A stretch of DNA of 64,000 bases. It comes from Streptomyces sp. NBC_01235. GTDB lineage: Bacteria > Actinomycetota > Actinomycetes > Streptomycetales > Streptomycetaceae. The position numbers were made by a program, and so were the translations under genes. Positions within the stretch are counted from its first letter, which is position 1. Every line of letters begins with the position of its first letter. Location: positions 6,138,001 through 6,202,000 of the forward strand of contig NZ_CP108513.1 of NCBI RefSeq assembly GCF_035989285.1, written 5' to 3'. Of the stretch, positions 56,114 through 64,000 are shown piece after piece. Under the pieces are notes generated by a model. That model saw only the letters and a list, made by a program, of their open reading frames with translations. It searched no databases and had not been told where the DNA came from.

Positions 56114-58210
56114 ATGGGTGACAACGTCATTCGCCTGCACAAGAGCACCGACATCCCGGTCGTGACCACGCTGACCGTGGTCCCCGAACCGGCACCGGCC
56201 CCGCTGTGGGTTCGGTCCGGCCGCGCCGTCAAGCACGCCGTCACGCACGAGAACACCAAGACCGCCGCTCGCGCCGTCGCCCGCCACAGCCTCTATGTGG
56301 TGGGCGGGGCCCGGATCGTGGGCCGCCGTGCCTGGGACGGCCGCACGGCCGCCCGCTACGAGCGCTACATGCGCACGGCGGAAGCCGCGGGGAACATGGA
56401 GTTGGCCGCTGAGTGGGAGGAGCGCGGGCAGCGCTACCGCGACGCCCGTCACCGCCGCCGCATGGACCTGCTGCACTCGCCCCTCGACGCGGGCAAGAGT
56501 GCACTGGTCGGGACGGGGATGGGGATCGGGGGTCTGGTCGCCCTCGGCATCGTGATGGCCATCGCGACCAAGGACGTGTCCGACGTGGTCACTCCGCTCA
56601 TGGCGGCCGTGGAGTTCATCAACCTGCTGATCACCATCGTTCAGGTGGTGTGGGGCCCGGCCGTGACCTTGGGCCCGTTCCTCGCCCTGCTCGCGCTGTG
56701 GGCGGTCGGCAGCAAGCAGCACGCCGCACCCGCCTGGGCTCTTCCCGCGACCGTCCGCAACGGTGAGGGCGAGCCGATCACCCCGTCCATCGTGGTCAAG
56801 GCCCTGCGCGACCTCGGTGTCCCTGCGCTGCGCAACGCCATCAAGGACATGGGTGACGCCGGCGCGTCGATGCTCGGTCCGATCCGGATCGCCGGATGCG
56901 GGGTGGAGGTTGACGTCACCCTTCCGTCCGGGGTGTCGACGAACGAGGTGCAGGCCAAGCGGCGCAAGCTCGCCGAGAACCTGTCCCGGCACGAGCACGA
57001 AGTGTTCATCACGATCCCGCAGGCCGCGCGGACGGTGCGACTGTGGGTCGCCGACTCGGGTGCGCTGGACGAGCCGATCGGCCCGTCCCCGCTGGTCACC
57101 GACGAGACCATGACCGCCGACTACGCCAAGGGCCGTGCCCCGTGGGGGCAGGACCTGCGCGGCGACACGGCCGCGCTGAGCCTCTACCAGCGGCACCTGC
57201 TGATCACGGGCCTGTCCAACCAGGGCAAGACCGTGGCCCTGCGCTCCCTCGCGCTGTGGGTCGCGCTCGACCGGTCGGTCCAGTTCCTCATGGGTGACCT
57301 GAAGGGAGTCGGTGACTGGGCCATGTTCGACGGTCTCGCCTTGACCCTGATCCAGGGGCCGACCGACGAGCACGTCATGCAGGTCACCGAGATGGTCGAG
57401 AGCGCGGTCGAGGAGATGAACCGCCGGATCCAGGCACCGCCCGGCACCCAGTTCCCCCCGTTGATCGTCGTGGTCGACGAAGCGCAGGTCGCGTTCATGT
57501 GCCCCGCCGTGGACGACGAGAAGCGCCCGTACGGCGGCTCCAAGGCAACGTCCCGGTACTTCATGGCCGTACGGAAGATTCACAACCAGGGTCGTGCGGT
57601 CAACGTCCTGATGTGGCAGGGCACCCAGGACCCCACCGACCAGAATCTCCCCAAGCTCGTTCGCGAGGGCGCGCACACCCGTGCGTCGCTCGCGTTGGGC
57701 ACCGAGCAGCAGGCCCGGATGGCACTGGGGGACAAGGCGGTCGACGGCGGGGCAGCGCCGAACATGCTGCGCCCCGGGCTGGACAAGGGAACGCTGGTCG
57801 TCGCCTCCGACGGCATCAAGATTCCGGCCGGACAGGCGTCCATCACGGTCCGCACGCACTACATCGACGACGACGGCGCCAAGGCCATCACCGACCGGGC
57901 CAAGGCCCTGCGCGACGGAGTCACCACCCTCCACGCCATCGACCGGGGCGAGCAGCGCGACCCGCTCGCCGACATCGCCGCCGTCCTCGGTGACGCCTCC
58001 CGCGTCCTGACCGCCGACGTCCTCAAGCGACTGTCCACCCTGAACGCGGACGCCTACGGCGCGTGGACCCCGGGCGACCTCAAGCGCGTCCTGGAGGACG
58101 CCGGCGCGGAGCCCTACAAGTCCGACGGCCGCATGGTCGTCGGCCGCGACCGCGTCCATCGCGCCCTCACCAACCGCGACAGCGATGGTTCCGCTTCCGC
58201 CGACGGATGA
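56114..58210 (+). CDS. traB: TraB, FtsK/SpoIIIE-type DNA translocase
   Basis: 698 residues from ATG 56114. It has two or three membrane helices at about 135-200 (GIGGLVALGIVMAIATK; LLITIVQVVWGPAVTLGPFL), then the motor with Walker A GLSNQGKT near residues 366-373 and Walker B IVVVDEAQ near 455, and a C-terminal winged helix (about 625-690, LTADVLKRLSTLNADAYGAW) that reads clt repeats in this family. TraB alone moves double-stranded plasmid DNA between mycelia. A cluster of 8-bp repeats follows the gene. Confidence 0.93.
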   Translation: MGDNVIRLHKSTDIPVVTTLTVVPEPAPAPLWVRSGRAVKHAVTHENTKTAARAVARHSLYVVGGARIVGRRAWDGRTAARYERYMRTAEAAGNMELAAEWEERGQRYRDARHRRRMDLLHSPLDAGKSALVGTGMGIGGLVALGIVMAIATKDVSDVVTPLMAAVEFINLLITIVQVVWGPAVTLGPFLALLALWAVGSKQHAAPAWALPATVRNGEGEPITPSIVVKALRDLGVPALRNAIKDMGDAGASMLGPIRIAGCGVEVDVTLPSGVSTNEVQAKRRKLAENLSRHEHEVFITIPQAARTVRLWVADSGALDEPIGPSPLVTDETMTADYAKGRAPWGQDLRGDTAALSLYQRHLLITGLSNQGKTVALRSLALWVALDRSVQFLMGDLKGVGDWAMFDGLALTLIQGPTDEHVMQVTEMVESAVEEMNRRIQAPPGTQFPPLIVVVDEAQVAFMCPAVDDEKRPYGGSKATSRYFMAVRKIHNQGRAVNVLMWQGTQDPTDQNLPKLVREGAHTRASLALGTEQQARMALGDKAVDGGAAPNMLRPGLDKGTLVVASDGIKIPAGQASITVRTHYIDDDGAKAITDRAKALRDGVTTLHAIDRGEQRDPLADIAAVLGDASRVLTADVLKRLSTLNADAYGAWTPGDLKRVLEDAGAEPYKSDGRMVVGRDRVHRALTNRDSDGSASADG

Positions 58211-58234
58211 AGGGGAGGCGACCCCGCCCGGGCC

Positions 58235-58389
58235 AGGGAGGCAGGGAGAACTCCCTCACCCCCTCCCTGGCTCGCCTCCCTGGGCCTGACCTGCACTGAT
58301 GATCCATCAGGGAGGCAGGGAGGCACCCCAGGTCAGACCCCTGAAACCCCCTCCACAGCCCATCTGGGAGGGGGTGTCTCAGCCTCCCT
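58235..58389. repeat. AGGGAGGC repeat cluster, candidate clt
   Basis: Five perfect copies of AGGGAGGC occur: 58235-58242, 58309-58316 and 58317-58324 on the plus strand, 58274-58281 and 58382-58389 on the minus strand. They lie in the 248-bp gap right after traB. TraB proteins recognise 8-bp TRS repeats at clt in just this position. Confidence 0.7.
58346..58375 (+). terminator. Hairpin after traB
   Basis: ACCCCCTCC and GGAGGGGGT form a 9-bp stem with a 12-base loop, between the repeats of the clt-like cluster. Confidence 0.45.
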
Positions 58390-58458
58390 GAACCACCGAA
58401 GCAGCGCATTCCGCATACGTCCTGCTCGCACCCGCCGCACGCCCTCAAAGGAGGAGCC

Positions 58459-58767
58459 GTGACCCGCTTAGACCCGCCCGGGAACCTCGCCCCGCACATC
58501 CCCGCCGACGCCTACCGCCAAGCGCAGGCCACCGGCCAACCCGTCGTGATCGTCGTCCACACCACCGACCACACCGGCCGCCCGCTCAGCCACTACCTCT
58601 ACCCGCTCGCCGTCGCCACCGCCGGCGCCGTCGGAGTGTTCGCCACCGTCGCCGCCCTGCTCGCCCTGCTCGACTTCGCCGTCCACACCGCCGTACAGAT
58701 CGCCGCCGCCACCGGCCCGATCAGCGTCGGCGGGATCAGCCTCAAGCTCTTCGGCTCCAAGCGCTGA
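58459..58767 (+). CDS. SpdD-like small membrane protein
   Basis: 102 residues from a GTG at 58459 behind a strong AAAGGAGG. A soluble N-terminus (QATGQPVVIVVHTTDHTGRP) is followed by a long hydrophobic stretch (AGAVGVFATVAALLALLDFA; VHTAVQIAAATG). This is typical of the spread proteins encoded after traB in AICEs. Confidence 0.65.
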   Translation: MTRLDPPGNLAPHIPADAYRQAQATGQPVVIVVHTTDHTGRPLSHYLYPLAVATAGAVGVFATVAALLALLDFAVHTAVQIAAATGPISVGGISLKLFGSKR

Positions 58768-58783
58768 CAGGAGACCACCACCC

Positions 58784-59116
58784 ATGAACCACCTCCACAC
58801 CACCGACGAGCCGTTCCCGACGCCGGAGCAGGCTTACGCGGACGCCCCCAGCATCCTCGACGAGATCGGTTGGACGGCCCGCACTCTCGCCGCCCTGGAG
58901 TGCTTCACCGCACTGGACCGGGACTTCTACCTGCGCAAGGCGGCCCTGCTTGACCGCCTCGCGCTACTCGACGAGCCCGACACTCCCGGTGACACGACCG
59001 ATACCGCAGTCGCGGCGGCCCTGTATCTGCTCGACCTGGACCAGCCAGCCGTGATCTGCGACCCGCGCGCCTACGTCCGCCAGCAGTACGCCCGCACCCT
59101 CACCGACGACCAGTAG
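58784..59116 (+). CDS. Small hypothetical AICE protein
   Basis: 110 residues, acidic and helical (EIGWTARTLAALECFTALDR, then YLRKAALLDRLALLDEPDTP). It lies 16 bp after the SpdD-like gene with a ribosome site GGAG. Family not recognised. Confidence 0.6.
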   Translation: MNHLHTTDEPFPTPEQAYADAPSILDEIGWTARTLAALECFTALDRDFYLRKAALLDRLALLDEPDTPGDTTDTAVAAALYLLDLDQPAVICDPRAYVRQQYARTLTDDQ

Positions 59117-59122
59117 CTACGC

Positions 59123-59165
59123 CAAGGGCGGCCCCCGTTCTCGCCAAAGTCCGGGGCCGCCCTTG
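59123..59165 (+). terminator. Terminator before the replication genes
   Basis: CAAGGGCGGCCCCC pairs with GGGGCCGCCCTTG with one bulged base, shortly after the 59116 stop. Confidence 0.75.
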
Positions 59166-59203
59166 TCCACCAGCCACCAACTGACCTGTGGAGGACATCC
59201 AGC

Positions 59204-60100
59204 ATGCAGCAACCCACCGCCACCCGGCGAGTGCCCCGACCCGCCACGCTCGCCGCGCCGGCCCTGCTGGGCACCGCGCTCACGCTGGCCACGCACGGCG
59301 TTCCGGTTCTGCCCCTGCGGGCGGGGAAGGTGCCGTTCGGCAACTGCCCGGACTGCGCCGGCAACGCGTGCGGCGGCCGGCCGAACATGAAAGCCCCCGG
59401 CCCCTGCGCCTGCCCGTCCCTGTGCCACGGTTGGGCGGCCGCCACCACCGACCCGCAGGTCCTCAGCTCCACAGCGTGGGGCCCGGCTTGGCGGCACGCG
59501 GCGACGGTCGCTTATCACCCCGGGGGCGCCGGCGTGACCGTGGTCGATCTGGACGACGCCGCCGCCGTCCAGTGGGCCCGCGCAACCCTGCCTGCGACGC
59601 GGACCGTGACCACCACACGGGGCGAGCACTGGATCTACCGGGGTGCCATGCCGTCATCGAACGCAGTACGGCGCGGCGTCGACATCAAGTCCCTCATGGC
59701 ATACGCCCGTTGGCTCGGTTCGGGTGCGGGCGCCACGGCCGCTCTCCCGGACTCTGTCCGCGCACTGGTAAAGGAGCCGTCCCCGACCCGCAGGGCGCCG
59801 CAGACGCTCACAGTGCCTCTGAGGGCCCATGGGGGCGAGTGCAGGCACCGTTCGCCCGCCTATCTGGACCGGGGAATCGGCATGGCCGTGCAGCGCATCA
59901 CCGAGGCCCGCAGCACCGTCCACGCGACGGTGTACCGGACGTTCCTCGCGGTGCTGTCCACGCACGGCCGGTGTGGCTGCCTCACGGACGCTCATGTCAC
60001 GCGGCTGTTCGCCGCCGCGCAGGCCAAGGGCGAGTCGGCCCGGCACTGCACGGAGGCGTGGACCAACGCCCTGACCACGTTGGGACTGAGTCATGTCTGA
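59204..60100 (+). CDS. Prim-pol replication protein
   Basis: 298 residues. It belongs to the bifunctional primase/polymerase family: LTLATHGVPVLPLRAGKVPF at the N-terminus, a Cys-rich insert (CPDCAGNACGG, then CACPSLCHGW) that probably binds zinc, and the metal-binding VTVVDLDDA (Asp-x-Asp), then HWIYRG. It is the initiator of prim-pol-type AICEs together with the next gene, whose start overlaps its stop by 8 bp. Confidence 0.85.
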   Translation: MQQPTATRRVPRPATLAAPALLGTALTLATHGVPVLPLRAGKVPFGNCPDCAGNACGGRPNMKAPGPCACPSLCHGWAAATTDPQVLSSTAWGPAWRHAATVAYHPGGAGVTVVDLDDAAAVQWARATLPATRTVTTTRGEHWIYRGAMPSSNAVRRGVDIKSLMAYARWLGSGAGATAALPDSVRALVKEPSPTRRAPQTLTVPLRAHGGECRHRSPAYLDRGIGMAVQRITEARSTVHATVYRTFLAVLSTHGRCGCLTDAHVTRLFAAAQAKGESARHCTEAWTNALTTLGLSHV

Positions 60101-61574
60101 GGACGAGAAGAACCCCGCCCGCGAGGTCATCACCGACTACGCGCAAGCGCACTTCCGGTACTTCCGCACCGCCGACGGGACCGTGTACGCGCAGCGCAAC
60201 GGGCACCCCGTGGCCCGGCCGATGCGCTCGCAAGGCACCACCGGCAGCCACCGCCAGGAACTCATGGTCGGCCTGTTCAAGGACGGGCGCGGCGTGTTCA
60301 ACGGATCAGCGATGAAGGAGGCACTGGACTTGATCGAAGCGCTCGCGTTGGAGTCGGACACGCACGCCGTGCACATCCGTGTTGCCCCCGGGTTCGACGG
60401 GGCGACGTGGCTGGACCTGGGCCGCGACGATGGGAAGTCCGTCCGCATCCACCCCACCGGGTGGGACATCCTCACGCCCGATCCGCGGGAGGTCTGCTGG
60501 CGGCGCACCCAGCTCACCGGGGAACTGCCGCTGCCCGTCAAGGACACCGACGGCAAGGGCATCGACCTGCTGATGAGGCTGTGCAACTTCGCCAACGCCG
60601 AAACCGAGTGCCTGGCCATCGCGTGGCTGATCGGCTGCCTCGGGCCGTCCGTGCCCGTGCCTGCGCCGTTCCTTACCGGACCGCAGGGTGCGGGCAAGTC
60701 CACCGGGGGCCGGATGCTCACCAGGATCATCGAGGGGATGAGCGGTGACCTGCGACGCGCCCCGAAGGATGAGGAAAACCTCATCGCAGCCGTGGCGGCG
60801 GGATGGATCACCGCGCTGGACAACCTCTCCCACATGACGCCGGACCTGTCCGACGCCATGTGCTGCATCGTCACCGGCGCCGAAAGCGTCAAGCGCGCCC
60901 TCTTCACCGACGGGGACGTCTTCCGCGTCGGCTACCGCCGCCCCCTGCTCCTGACCGGGATCGACGTGGGAGTCATCCGCCCTGACCTCGCGGAACGACT
61001 CCTGCCCCTGCGCCTGGAGCGGCCCCGCGTCCGGCGCACCGAGGCCGAACTGTGGGCGGACTACGCGGAGGTTTTGCCCGTCGTGCTGGGCTCACTCCTG
61101 GACCTCACGGTCAAGGTGCGCGCCGTGGAGGCGGAGACTCCGACCGATCTGCGGATGGCGGACTTCGCGCACCTGTGCGCGCAGCTCGACGCCGCGACCG
61201 GGCTCGGTGCGCTGCCGGCGTACCGGGCGAGTCTGGATGACCTGAATGACGACGTGATCGAGGGCGACCTGTTGGCGCAGACCGTCCTCCTGCATGCCGA
61301 GACCATCGAGCCGGGCGGCGCGCAGCAGATGACGTCCACCGAGTGGTTGTCCTGCCTCAGTCGCCTCTACGCGGGCGAGGACTGCCGTGCCCTGCCCAAG
61401 GGGTGGCCGACCACCGGCAAGGTCCTCTCCGACCGCCTCAAGCGCCTCCAACCGACCCTGGCGGCCCGGGGCGTCCTCATCGACTCGGGCCGCACCAAAG
61501 CGGGCCGCTACCTCGAAATGACCCGCACGGCCGCCCTGACCTTGCCTCCGCACGAGCAGACGCAGGCGTTCTGA
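60093..61574 (+). CDS. Replication helicase-like ATPase
   Basis: 493 residues. It resembles the plasmid/phage primase-associated helicases (DUF927-type context): an N-terminal helical part, Walker A GPQGAGKST near residues 195-203, WITALDNLSHM as Walker B, a sensor region (CCIVTGAESVKRALFTDGD) and PDLAERLLPLRLERP. It is expected to unwind the element's origin. Iterons lie directly downstream. Confidence 0.8.
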   Translation: MSEDEKNPAREVITDYAQAHFRYFRTADGTVYAQRNGHPVARPMRSQGTTGSHRQELMVGLFKDGRGVFNGSAMKEALDLIEALALESDTHAVHIRVAPGFDGATWLDLGRDDGKSVRIHPTGWDILTPDPREVCWRRTQLTGELPLPVKDTDGKGIDLLMRLCNFANAETECLAIAWLIGCLGPSVPVPAPFLTGPQGAGKSTGGRMLTRIIEGMSGDLRRAPKDEENLIAAVAAGWITALDNLSHMTPDLSDAMCCIVTGAESVKRALFTDGDVFRVGYRRPLLLTGIDVGVIRPDLAERLLPLRLERPRVRRTEAELWADYAEVLPVVLGSLLDLTVKVRAVEAETPTDLRMADFAHLCAQLDAATGLGALPAYRASLDDLNDDVIEGDLLAQTVLLHAETIEPGGAQQMTSTEWLSCLSRLYAGEDCRALPKGWPTTGKVLSDRLKRLQPTLAARGVLIDSGRTKAGRYLEMTRTAALTLPPHEQTQAF

Positions 61575-61595
61575 CCGCGACCACGCACCCTCAAG

Positions 61596-61648
61596 CGAAC
61601 AGCAAGAGGAGCACCAGCCCGGCCGAGGCGTGCTCCTCTTGCTGTTCG
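61596..61648. terminator. Strong terminator after the replication genes
   Basis: A perfect 19-bp stem (CGAACAGCAAGAGGAGCAC and its complement) has a loop of 15 bases, 22 bases after the stop. Confidence 0.92.
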
Positions 61649-61756
61649 GCGCAGCGCGCCGCCCCAAGGTCGTGCCGCGCAGCGGCTCCTTCTTCGCCCT
61701 GTAAGGCGCACCAACTACTACAGGCAGCCCCTTCTTTGTCCTAAGTAGGAAGACGC

Positions 61757-61962
61757 TGCGTCACCTGCGTCACCCGAGCGGGAAAACGGCCGCTGACCTG
61801 CGCTGAAAGCGGTGACGCAGACGGCCGACTCTGCGTCATCCTGCGTCACCTGCGTCACCCGGTGACGCAGCCGGTGACGCACGGGTGACGCAGCCCCGAT
61901 CCGCAGCGTCACCAAAACTTGCAGGTCAGAGCCTCAGATGACGCTGATGACGCGGTGACGCA
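61757..61962. repeat. TGCGTCAC iteron array, candidate replication origin
   Basis: Nine exact copies of TGCGTCAC/GTGACGCA in both orientations lie within 206 bases, plus one TGCGTCAT. Spacing is 9 or 11 bases in the dense parts. The array lies between the helicase gene and xis, where AICE origins are found. Confidence 0.75.
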
Positions 61963-62027
61963 GAAATCCGAACCTCGGACAGGCACGCCCCGAATCCGGA
62001 TCCCCACCCGCGCACGGAGGACACGCG

Positions 62028-62270
62028 ATGAGCGCTGCACGTGAACAACCGGACCCGCGCGCCACGCTCCGTGGCGGGTTGCCGGACCGCTACCTCACCC
62101 CCGACGACATTGCCCAGATGTTCGAGGTGCCCAAAGAGACCGTCTACCAGTGGCGCCGGAAGCGCGTGGGACCGCCCGGATTCCGCATCGGCAAGTACAT
62201 CCGTTACGACCCCGCCGACGTGCTTGCCCACGTCGCCGAACGCAAGAGCACCGAACAAAACGCTGCCTAA
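62028..62270 (+). CDS. xis: Excisionase (Xis), MerR-type HTH
   Basis: 80 residues from ATG 62028, with GGAGG upstream. Helix-turn-helix motif YLTPDDIAQMFEVPKETVYQ, then PGFRIGKYIRYDPADVLAHV. It is directed with the integrase 79 bp downstream, as in other AICEs. Confidence 0.88.
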   Translation: MSAAREQPDPRATLRGGLPDRYLTPDDIAQMFEVPKETVYQWRRKRVGPPGFRIGKYIRYDPADVLAHVAERKSTEQNAA

Positions 62271-62349
62271 TCCAGCACCCACCGCAGACAGCAGGGAGAG
62301 CCGCGACCTGGCGGCTCTCCCTGCTGCGTGTTGAGAGGACCGCCGCCTC

Positions 62350-63615
62350 ATGGCAGGCCACATCCAAGACCGCTGGTTCAAGACCGAGACGAACGCCGGC
62401 GGAAAGACCGTCCGCGTCAAGAGTGACCGCCACGGAAGTGGTCTGCGCTACCGGGCCCGTTACATCGGTCCAGACGGCGCAGAGAAGTCCAAGAGCTTTC
62501 CCGACGGAAAGAAGCGGCTCGCCGAGAAATGGTTGAGCGCCATTGAGACGGACATGACGCGCGGTCAGTACACCGATCCCAAGTCCGTGCGGATCACTTT
62601 CCGGCAGTACGCGGACAAGTGGTTGGACAGCAAGACGTCCAGCCCGATGGCCCGGAAGGAGTTCGGCCGGCGACTGCGGCTGCATGTCTACCCGGTGCTT
62701 GGCTCCCGGCCGATCGGGACCTTCCGGCCCGAACACATCCGGGAGCTCCTGGCCGCGCTGGACGCGAAGCCCGGTGTAGGCCCTTCCTACACCCGGAACA
62801 TCTTCGCGGACGTTCAGTCGGTCCTGTCGGCCGCTGTGGATGATGCGCTGCTGTCGCGCAACCCGTGCGGTGCACGGACCGTTCGGCGCCCCAAGCCTGA
62901 CCCGCATCGCGTAGTCCCATGGTTGCCCGCGCAGGTGTTCGCTGTTCGAGCAGCCCTTCCGGAGAGGTACCGAGCGATGGTCGACGTCGGCGCCGGGTGC
63001 GGCCTGCGGCAGGGCGAGGTGTTCGGGCTGGCTGAGGACGCCATCGACGCCGACGGGCGCACGCTTCACGTGGTCCGGCAGATCAAGCACGTGGAAGGGC
63101 ACCCGGTGTTCGCTCTCCCCAAGGGCGGCAAGAAGCGGGACGTGCCATTGCCCGACTCGCTGGCGGAAGCTCTCCGGGCGCACATGGATGCCTGCAAGCC
63201 GGTGGAAATCACGTTGCCCTGGGACGTGCCGGAGGGCCCGAAGGTGTCCGCCCGGCTGATCTTCACGGCGGAGCAGGGGGGCATGGTGTGGCGGAGCAAC
63301 TTCAACGGCAAGGAGTGGAAGCCCGCTCTCGCGGTCGCGGGCCTCATCCGCCCGGAAGTGGATGAGAACGGGAAGTACGAGTCGGCGCGTGAACACGGCA
63401 TGCACGCCCTGCGGCACTTCTACGCTTCCGCGTTGCTGGACGCGGGCGAGAACATCAAGGCCATCAGCGAGTACATGGGGCACGCCGACCCGGGGCTGAC
63501 ACTGCGGGTGTACGCCCACCTGATGCCCGACGGCCGCGAGCGTGCCCGTCGTGCGATCGACTCCGTGTTCCAGCGCATCTCTCAGGAAGCTCACGGCCCA
63601 CAGACGGCCCAGTGA
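62350..63615 (+). CDS. int: Tyrosine integrase
   Basis: 421 residues. The N-terminal arm-binding and core-binding domains precede the catalytic domain, with Arg220 (GAGCGLRQGE), His352-x-x-Arg355 (MHALRHFYAS) and Tyr388 (LRVYAHLMP). Length and layout are normal for SLP1/pSAM2-type AICE integrases. It probably acts at the 18-bp repeat. Confidence 0.95.
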   Translation: MAGHIQDRWFKTETNAGGKTVRVKSDRHGSGLRYRARYIGPDGAEKSKSFPDGKKRLAEKWLSAIETDMTRGQYTDPKSVRITFRQYADKWLDSKTSSPMARKEFGRRLRLHVYPVLGSRPIGTFRPEHIRELLAALDAKPGVGPSYTRNIFADVQSVLSAAVDDALLSRNPCGARTVRRPKPDPHRVVPWLPAQVFAVRAALPERYRAMVDVGAGCGLRQGEVFGLAEDAIDADGRTLHVVRQIKHVEGHPVFALPKGGKKRDVPLPDSLAEALRAHMDACKPVEITLPWDVPEGPKVSARLIFTAEQGGMVWRSNFNGKEWKPALAVAGLIRPEVDENGKYESAREHGMHALRHFYASALLDAGENIKAISEYMGHADPGLTLRVYAHLMPDGRERARRAIDSVFQRISQEAHGPQTAQ

Positions 63616-63625
63616 GACTCAGGCG

Positions 63626-63664
63626 GCCCCTGACCTGCCCTTCTGTGCAGGTCAGGGGCTTTTT
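63626..63664 (+). terminator. Integrase terminator
   Basis: GCCCCTGACCTGC pairs perfectly with GCAGGTCAGGGGC over an 8-base loop and is followed by five T residues: a classic intrinsic terminator. Confidence 0.95.
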
Positions 63665-63677
63665 CTTGGGGAGAACC

Positions 63678-63695
63678 CTCTGAAGTTCCTCAACT
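63678..63695 (+). other. Candidate attR
   Basis: CTCTGAAGTTCCTCAACT, 63 bases after the integrase stop, differs from the left copy at one base. Confidence 0.55.
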
Positions 63696-63805
63696 CTGCT
63701 TTGGCCGCTGAGAGGGGCGGGCATCCCAGGTTCACGCAACGCTCACGCACCACGCGAGGCGCCCACGGGGGGCCGCTTCGGGGGACACGGAAGGAGGGTG
63801 GCGCC

Positions 63806-64000
63806 ATGGTCTTCGGCATCATCCTGGCGGTGATCGGAATCCTGTTCGTGGCTGCCATGGTGGCCAACGCCCGTTCGAGCAACGCCGCGAAGTCGTACCG
63901 CGGCGGCCGGTCCAGCGGATACAGCGGCGGCGGCAGCGCCGCCGGCGGCAGCTGGTGGGCCGGCGGGGGAGACGGCGGCGGCGGCTCCGGCGGCGGCCAC
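63806..64000 (+). CDS. Partial small membrane protein (right edge)
   Basis: 65 residues are visible from ATG 63806, with AAGGAGG upstream. The N-terminal helix is hydrophobic (VFGIILAVIGILFVAAMV), and a Gly/Ser-rich, Tyr/Trp-containing tail is cut by the window end. It lies on chromosomal sequence outside the AICE and would be the divergent neighbour of the aminotransferase without the element. Confidence 0.65.
   Translation, partial: MVFGIILAVIGILFVAAMVANARSSNAAKSYRGGRSSGYSGGGSAAGGSWWAGGGDGGGGSGGGH

Larger units (their letters stand above)
49800..63695 (+). mobile_element. Actinomycete integrative and conjugative element (AICE)
   Basis: A 13.9-kb element bounded by an 18-bp repeat with one mismatch. 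Gene order: cargo (DUF5677), GntR-type repressor pair, Spd-type small membrane genes, traB, clt-like repeats, replication genes of the prim-pol type, iterons, xis and int. This is the standard AICE plan (pSAM2/SLP1 class, transfer by one SpoIIIE-like protein as double-stranded DNA). All core genes are intact, so the element could be active. No tRNA gene is seen at either end, which is unusual. Confidence 0.85.

Overview
The window is high-G+C actinobacterial chromosome, most likely Streptomyces. Indicators are the third-position GC bias, GTG/TTG starts behind GGAGG-type ribosome sites, an HTH/DUF397/ATPase cluster, a WhiB-type protein, a HAIR (HspR) box in front of clpB, a SpoIIIE-type TraB, and an actinomycete integrative and conjugative element (AICE). 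No rRNA, tRNA or CRISPR array was recognised.

Layout. 1-2.5 kb: left-edge partial gene for a toxin-like protein, two small genes and a decayed remnant. 2.5-6.3 kb: XRE/DUF5753 regulator, two nearly identical DUF397 genes and a gene of unknown family in one coupled operon, divergent from an RsbW-like ATPase and a Uma2 nuclease-fold gene. 6.3-27.4 kb: a relaxase-less type IV secretion-like locus built as two divergent operons. The minus-strand operon holds TcpC/VirB8, pilin-like, TcpE-like, VirB4, lipoprotein, VirB6 and several unknown proteins, and ends with a WhiB-winged-helix fusion. The plus-strand operon holds accessory membrane proteins, a three-domain cell-wall hydrolase, a lipoprotein and the VirD4 coupling ATPase. 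A strong bidirectional terminator closes it. 27.5-34.8 kb: sortase-type surface protein, PA14/fibronectin pseudogene, orphan sugar-binding lipoprotein, and a transglutaminase/alpha-E/ATP-grasp operon. 35.2-39.5 kb: three paralogous HTH regulators around a secreted peptide with five DSTW motifs, translationally coupled to a Rieske-like protein that has lost its iron-sulfur ligands. This is the best candidate for an undescribed system. 39.6-49.8 kb: PPOX protein, clpB, a frameshifted serine recombinase, a YbjN protein, an inserted WXG-like/DUF1023/lipoprotein cassette flanked by short repeats, and an aminotransferase.

49.8-63.7 kb: an AICE with all expected modules. These are a DUF5677 cargo gene, a GntR repressor with palindromic operators and a UTRA-only paralogue, Spd-type membrane genes, TraB, a clt-like repeat cluster, prim-pol and helicase replication genes, an iteron array, Xis and a tyrosine integrase. 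An 18-bp near-perfect direct repeat at both ends is the proposed att site. Removing the element would restore a normal divergent intergenic region of about 150 bp between the aminotransferase and the small membrane gene at the right edge.

The T4SS genes probably form one envelope-spanning machine. With no relaxase nearby, protein export or an unlinked substrate is as likely as DNA transfer. The AICE carries its own single-protein TraB transfer system and does not need it.
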